The notes under the pieces: model-generated | Database searches by the model: none | Told to the model about the DNA's origin: nothing | What the model saw: the letters and a program-made list of their open reading frames with translations, nothing else | NCBI GenBank assembly: GCA_964613485.1 | Contig: CAZTHB010000033.1 | Location: 1 to 6,705 of the forward strand | DNA length: 6,705 nt | Direction of reading: 5' to 3' | Source of the DNA: JADZGC01 sp964613485 | GTDB taxonomy: Bacteria > Patescibacteriota > Saccharimonadia > CAILAD01 > GCA-016700035 | Shown: piece by piece, positions 5,646 to 6,705 of the stretch | How the letters are laid out: every line of letters begins with the position of its first letter | Numbering within the stretch: position 1 is the first letter of the stretch | Made by a program: the position numbers and the translations under genes

Positions 5646-6650
5646 CTAGGGGTAAGCCCAGTCCCAATCGGCCGATCCATTTGCGGCTTCGATGATTGCG
5701 CGCATCCGCCATGGGCGCACCATCGCGACTGTGCCGATGGCGATTGCATCTGCTCCGGCATCGAATAGTACTCTTACATCGCTTGAATGCTGGATACCGT
5801 TGCCGGCAACAATCGGCTTGGTGATGCCGTGCGATCGAGCTTCAAGTACGCGTTCGACGGTATGAGGGAAGCAAGCTGGTCCCGACAGACCCCCACCACC
5901 TCCGACTGGGAGCTTGCGTGACTCGATCGGGGATTCGGTGGTACCGAAGATACCCTGCCAATCGATGCGCTCATCGCCCCACGGGATGGTGTTTGCGATC
6001 CAGAGAGCCGAGCAGGCATTGTGGGCTGCTGTCTCGGTCATGACCTCCACCGGCACCGTTGGATTGTAGTTCACCACGACCGGTACGCCGATATCGCCAA
6101 GGATATCGAGCATCTGGGTGGTTTCGGGGTAGAAGTCGTCAGGAAGATGACCCGAGTTTGGGCATGCGCGGTTGGCTTGGATAGCGAATGGTGCACGGAA
6201 GCTCATGAGCTGTGTCTTAATCAGGTCTGAGAATTGCTTCGTCTCCGCCAATCGTTGGTCGGGGGTACGGGCCACACTCATGAATGAGATCATGAAGGGC
6301 TCAGTGCGGGCTTGCCACCGTCCCTGCGTGATCGCCCACTCGGCGCCAGGGCCTGTGAGCCCAACTGCGTTGAGTACATGACCCGAAAGCGGTTTGATGA
6401 CGATTGATTTCGGCATCAGCTCACGCGGGGTGAGCCGGTCGCGACGCATTGGCATGTTGCCAGTACGTGGCGGTAGGGTGATTGTTTTGGAAACGAATCC
6501 GCAGTGGAATGGGGTTCCAGGCATGTCGCCACCCCAGTTCATCCCAAGAAGACGGAAGACCTTGTGATAGGGGTAGCCTTCTCCGAAGAATCCTCGTGCG
6601 CCTGGAGCGCAGAAGACATTACCATAATCGACTCCGTTGAGAGTAAGCAT
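5646..6650 (-). CDS. pyrD: Dihydroorotate dehydrogenase, class 1-like
   Basis: FMN enzyme oxidising dihydroorotate to orotate, the fourth step of UMP synthesis. 334 residues; class 1 enzymes are near 310. The ATG at 6650 has AAGGA (6657-6661) with a 6-base spacer. Features shared with the Lactococcus class 1A enzyme: SKTITLPPRTGN (K55, FMN/substrate), LNAVGL (N94), NRACPN (N160, catalytic-base Cys C163, N165), ANTI (N220), the glycine-rich GGGGLSG (251-257), AGNGI (282-286) and AIGT (304-307) that hold the flavin phosphate. Oddity: where the family has a conserved FMN-contacting Lys (K164 in Lactococcus), this protein has N194 (VVVNYNP, codon AAC at 6069-6071). There is no N-terminal membrane anchor as in class 2, and no pyrK is seen here, so the electron acceptor is uncertain. 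A divergent relative with another substrate is possible, but the neighbouring pyrC supports a pyrimidine role. Confidence 0.88.
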   Translation of the reverse strand: MLTLNGVDYGNVFCAPGARGFFGEGYPYHKVFRLLGMNWGGDMPGTPFHCGFVSKTITLPPRTGNMPMRRDRLTPRELMPKSIVIKPLSGHVLNAVGLTGPGAEWAITQGRWQARTEPFMISFMSVARTPDQRLAETKQFSDLIKTQLMSFRAPFAIQANRACPNSGHLPDDFYPETTQMLDILGDIGVPVVVNYNPTVPVEVMTETAAHNACSALWIANTIPWGDERIDWQGIFGTTESPIESRKLPVGGGGGLSGPACFPHTVERVLEARSHGITKPIVAGNGIQHSSDVRVLFDAGADAIAIGTVAMVRPWRMRAIIEAANGSADWDWAYP

Positions 6651-6666
6651 CTCGTGTCCTTGTCTA

Positions 6667-6677
6667 GTAGTAGGTGC
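6667..6677 (-). promoter_or_regulatory. Leader element GCACCTACTAC upstream of pyrD
   Basis: On the minus strand, identical over 11 bases to the pyrC leader element. It ends 16 bases before the pyrD ATG and 5 bases before AAGGA. A possible -10 (TATTTT, complement of 6679-6684) lies just upstream; no good -35 can be seen because the window ends. Confidence 0.55.
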
Positions 6678-6688
6678 GAAAATACGGC

Positions 6689-6705
6689 TTACAGGATACC
6701 TGTAA
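6689..6705. repeat. Perfect palindrome at window edge upstream of pyrD
   Basis: TTACAGG-ATA-CCTGTAA: 7-bp arms with a 3-base centre, starting 38 bases before the pyrD start codon. It falls where the spacer or -35 of a pyrD promoter would lie, which suits a repressor operator. It could instead be the hairpin of a terminator for a gene beyond the window, although only TATTTT follows, after four bases. The arms may extend further outside the window. Confidence 0.5.

Noticed and set aside
5774..6019. Antisense or overlapping frames across pyrD (5774-6019, 6021-6381)
   Set aside because: All fall within the conserved pyrD coding sequence and lack any independent signal.

Overview
The window looks like a piece of a bacterial chromosome, probably a metagenome-assembled scaffold because it contains a run of exactly 100 N. 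Genes use the standard code: pyrC ends in TGA eight bases before its terminator, so UGA is a stop and not glycine. Base composition is near 50% GC by eye. The ribosomal protein L19 with a long acidic tail, the stand-alone rplS and the short orphan proteins suggest a Patescibacteria/CPR lineage, perhaps Saccharibacteria. This assignment is an inference from protein style and is only moderately secure.

Layout, left to right: the 3' part of dnaE (replicative polymerase alpha subunit, +); a small unrecognised gene (-); rplS (ribosomal protein L19, +); a small Cys/His-containing unrecognised gene (-); pyrC (dihydroorotase, +, interrupted by the assembly gap); and a pyrD-like dihydroorotate dehydrogenase gene (-). 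Strands alternate at every gene, so each gene appears to be its own transcription unit. Each of the three convergent junctions (3049-3102, 4266-4399, 5567-5645) carries at least one intrinsic terminator, and two of them carry one for each strand. The two divergent junctions (3523-3635 and 4745-4936) carry the promoters. No stretch longer than 300 bases lacks a gene, and no tRNA, rRNA, CRISPR array or insertion sequence was seen.

Functionally, dnaE and rplS are housekeeping genes. pyrC and pyrD encode consecutive steps of de novo pyrimidine synthesis: carbamoyl-aspartate to dihydroorotate, then to orotate. They lie tail to tail.

The most interesting signal is in the leaders. pyrC and pyrD, although on opposite strands, share an identical 11-base element (GCACCTACTAC) 15 and 16 bases before their start codons, just upstream of the Shine-Dalgarno sequence. 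A close variant sits 14 bases before the start of the first small gene, and a weaker one 17 bases before the second. rplS lacks both this element and a Shine-Dalgarno sequence, and its promoter predicts a nearly leaderless mRNA. Other points of note are an Asn in PyrD where class 1 enzymes have an FMN-contacting Lys, a pyrC gap whose true size should be near 560 bases, and a perfect 7-3-7 palindrome upstream of pyrD at the window edge.
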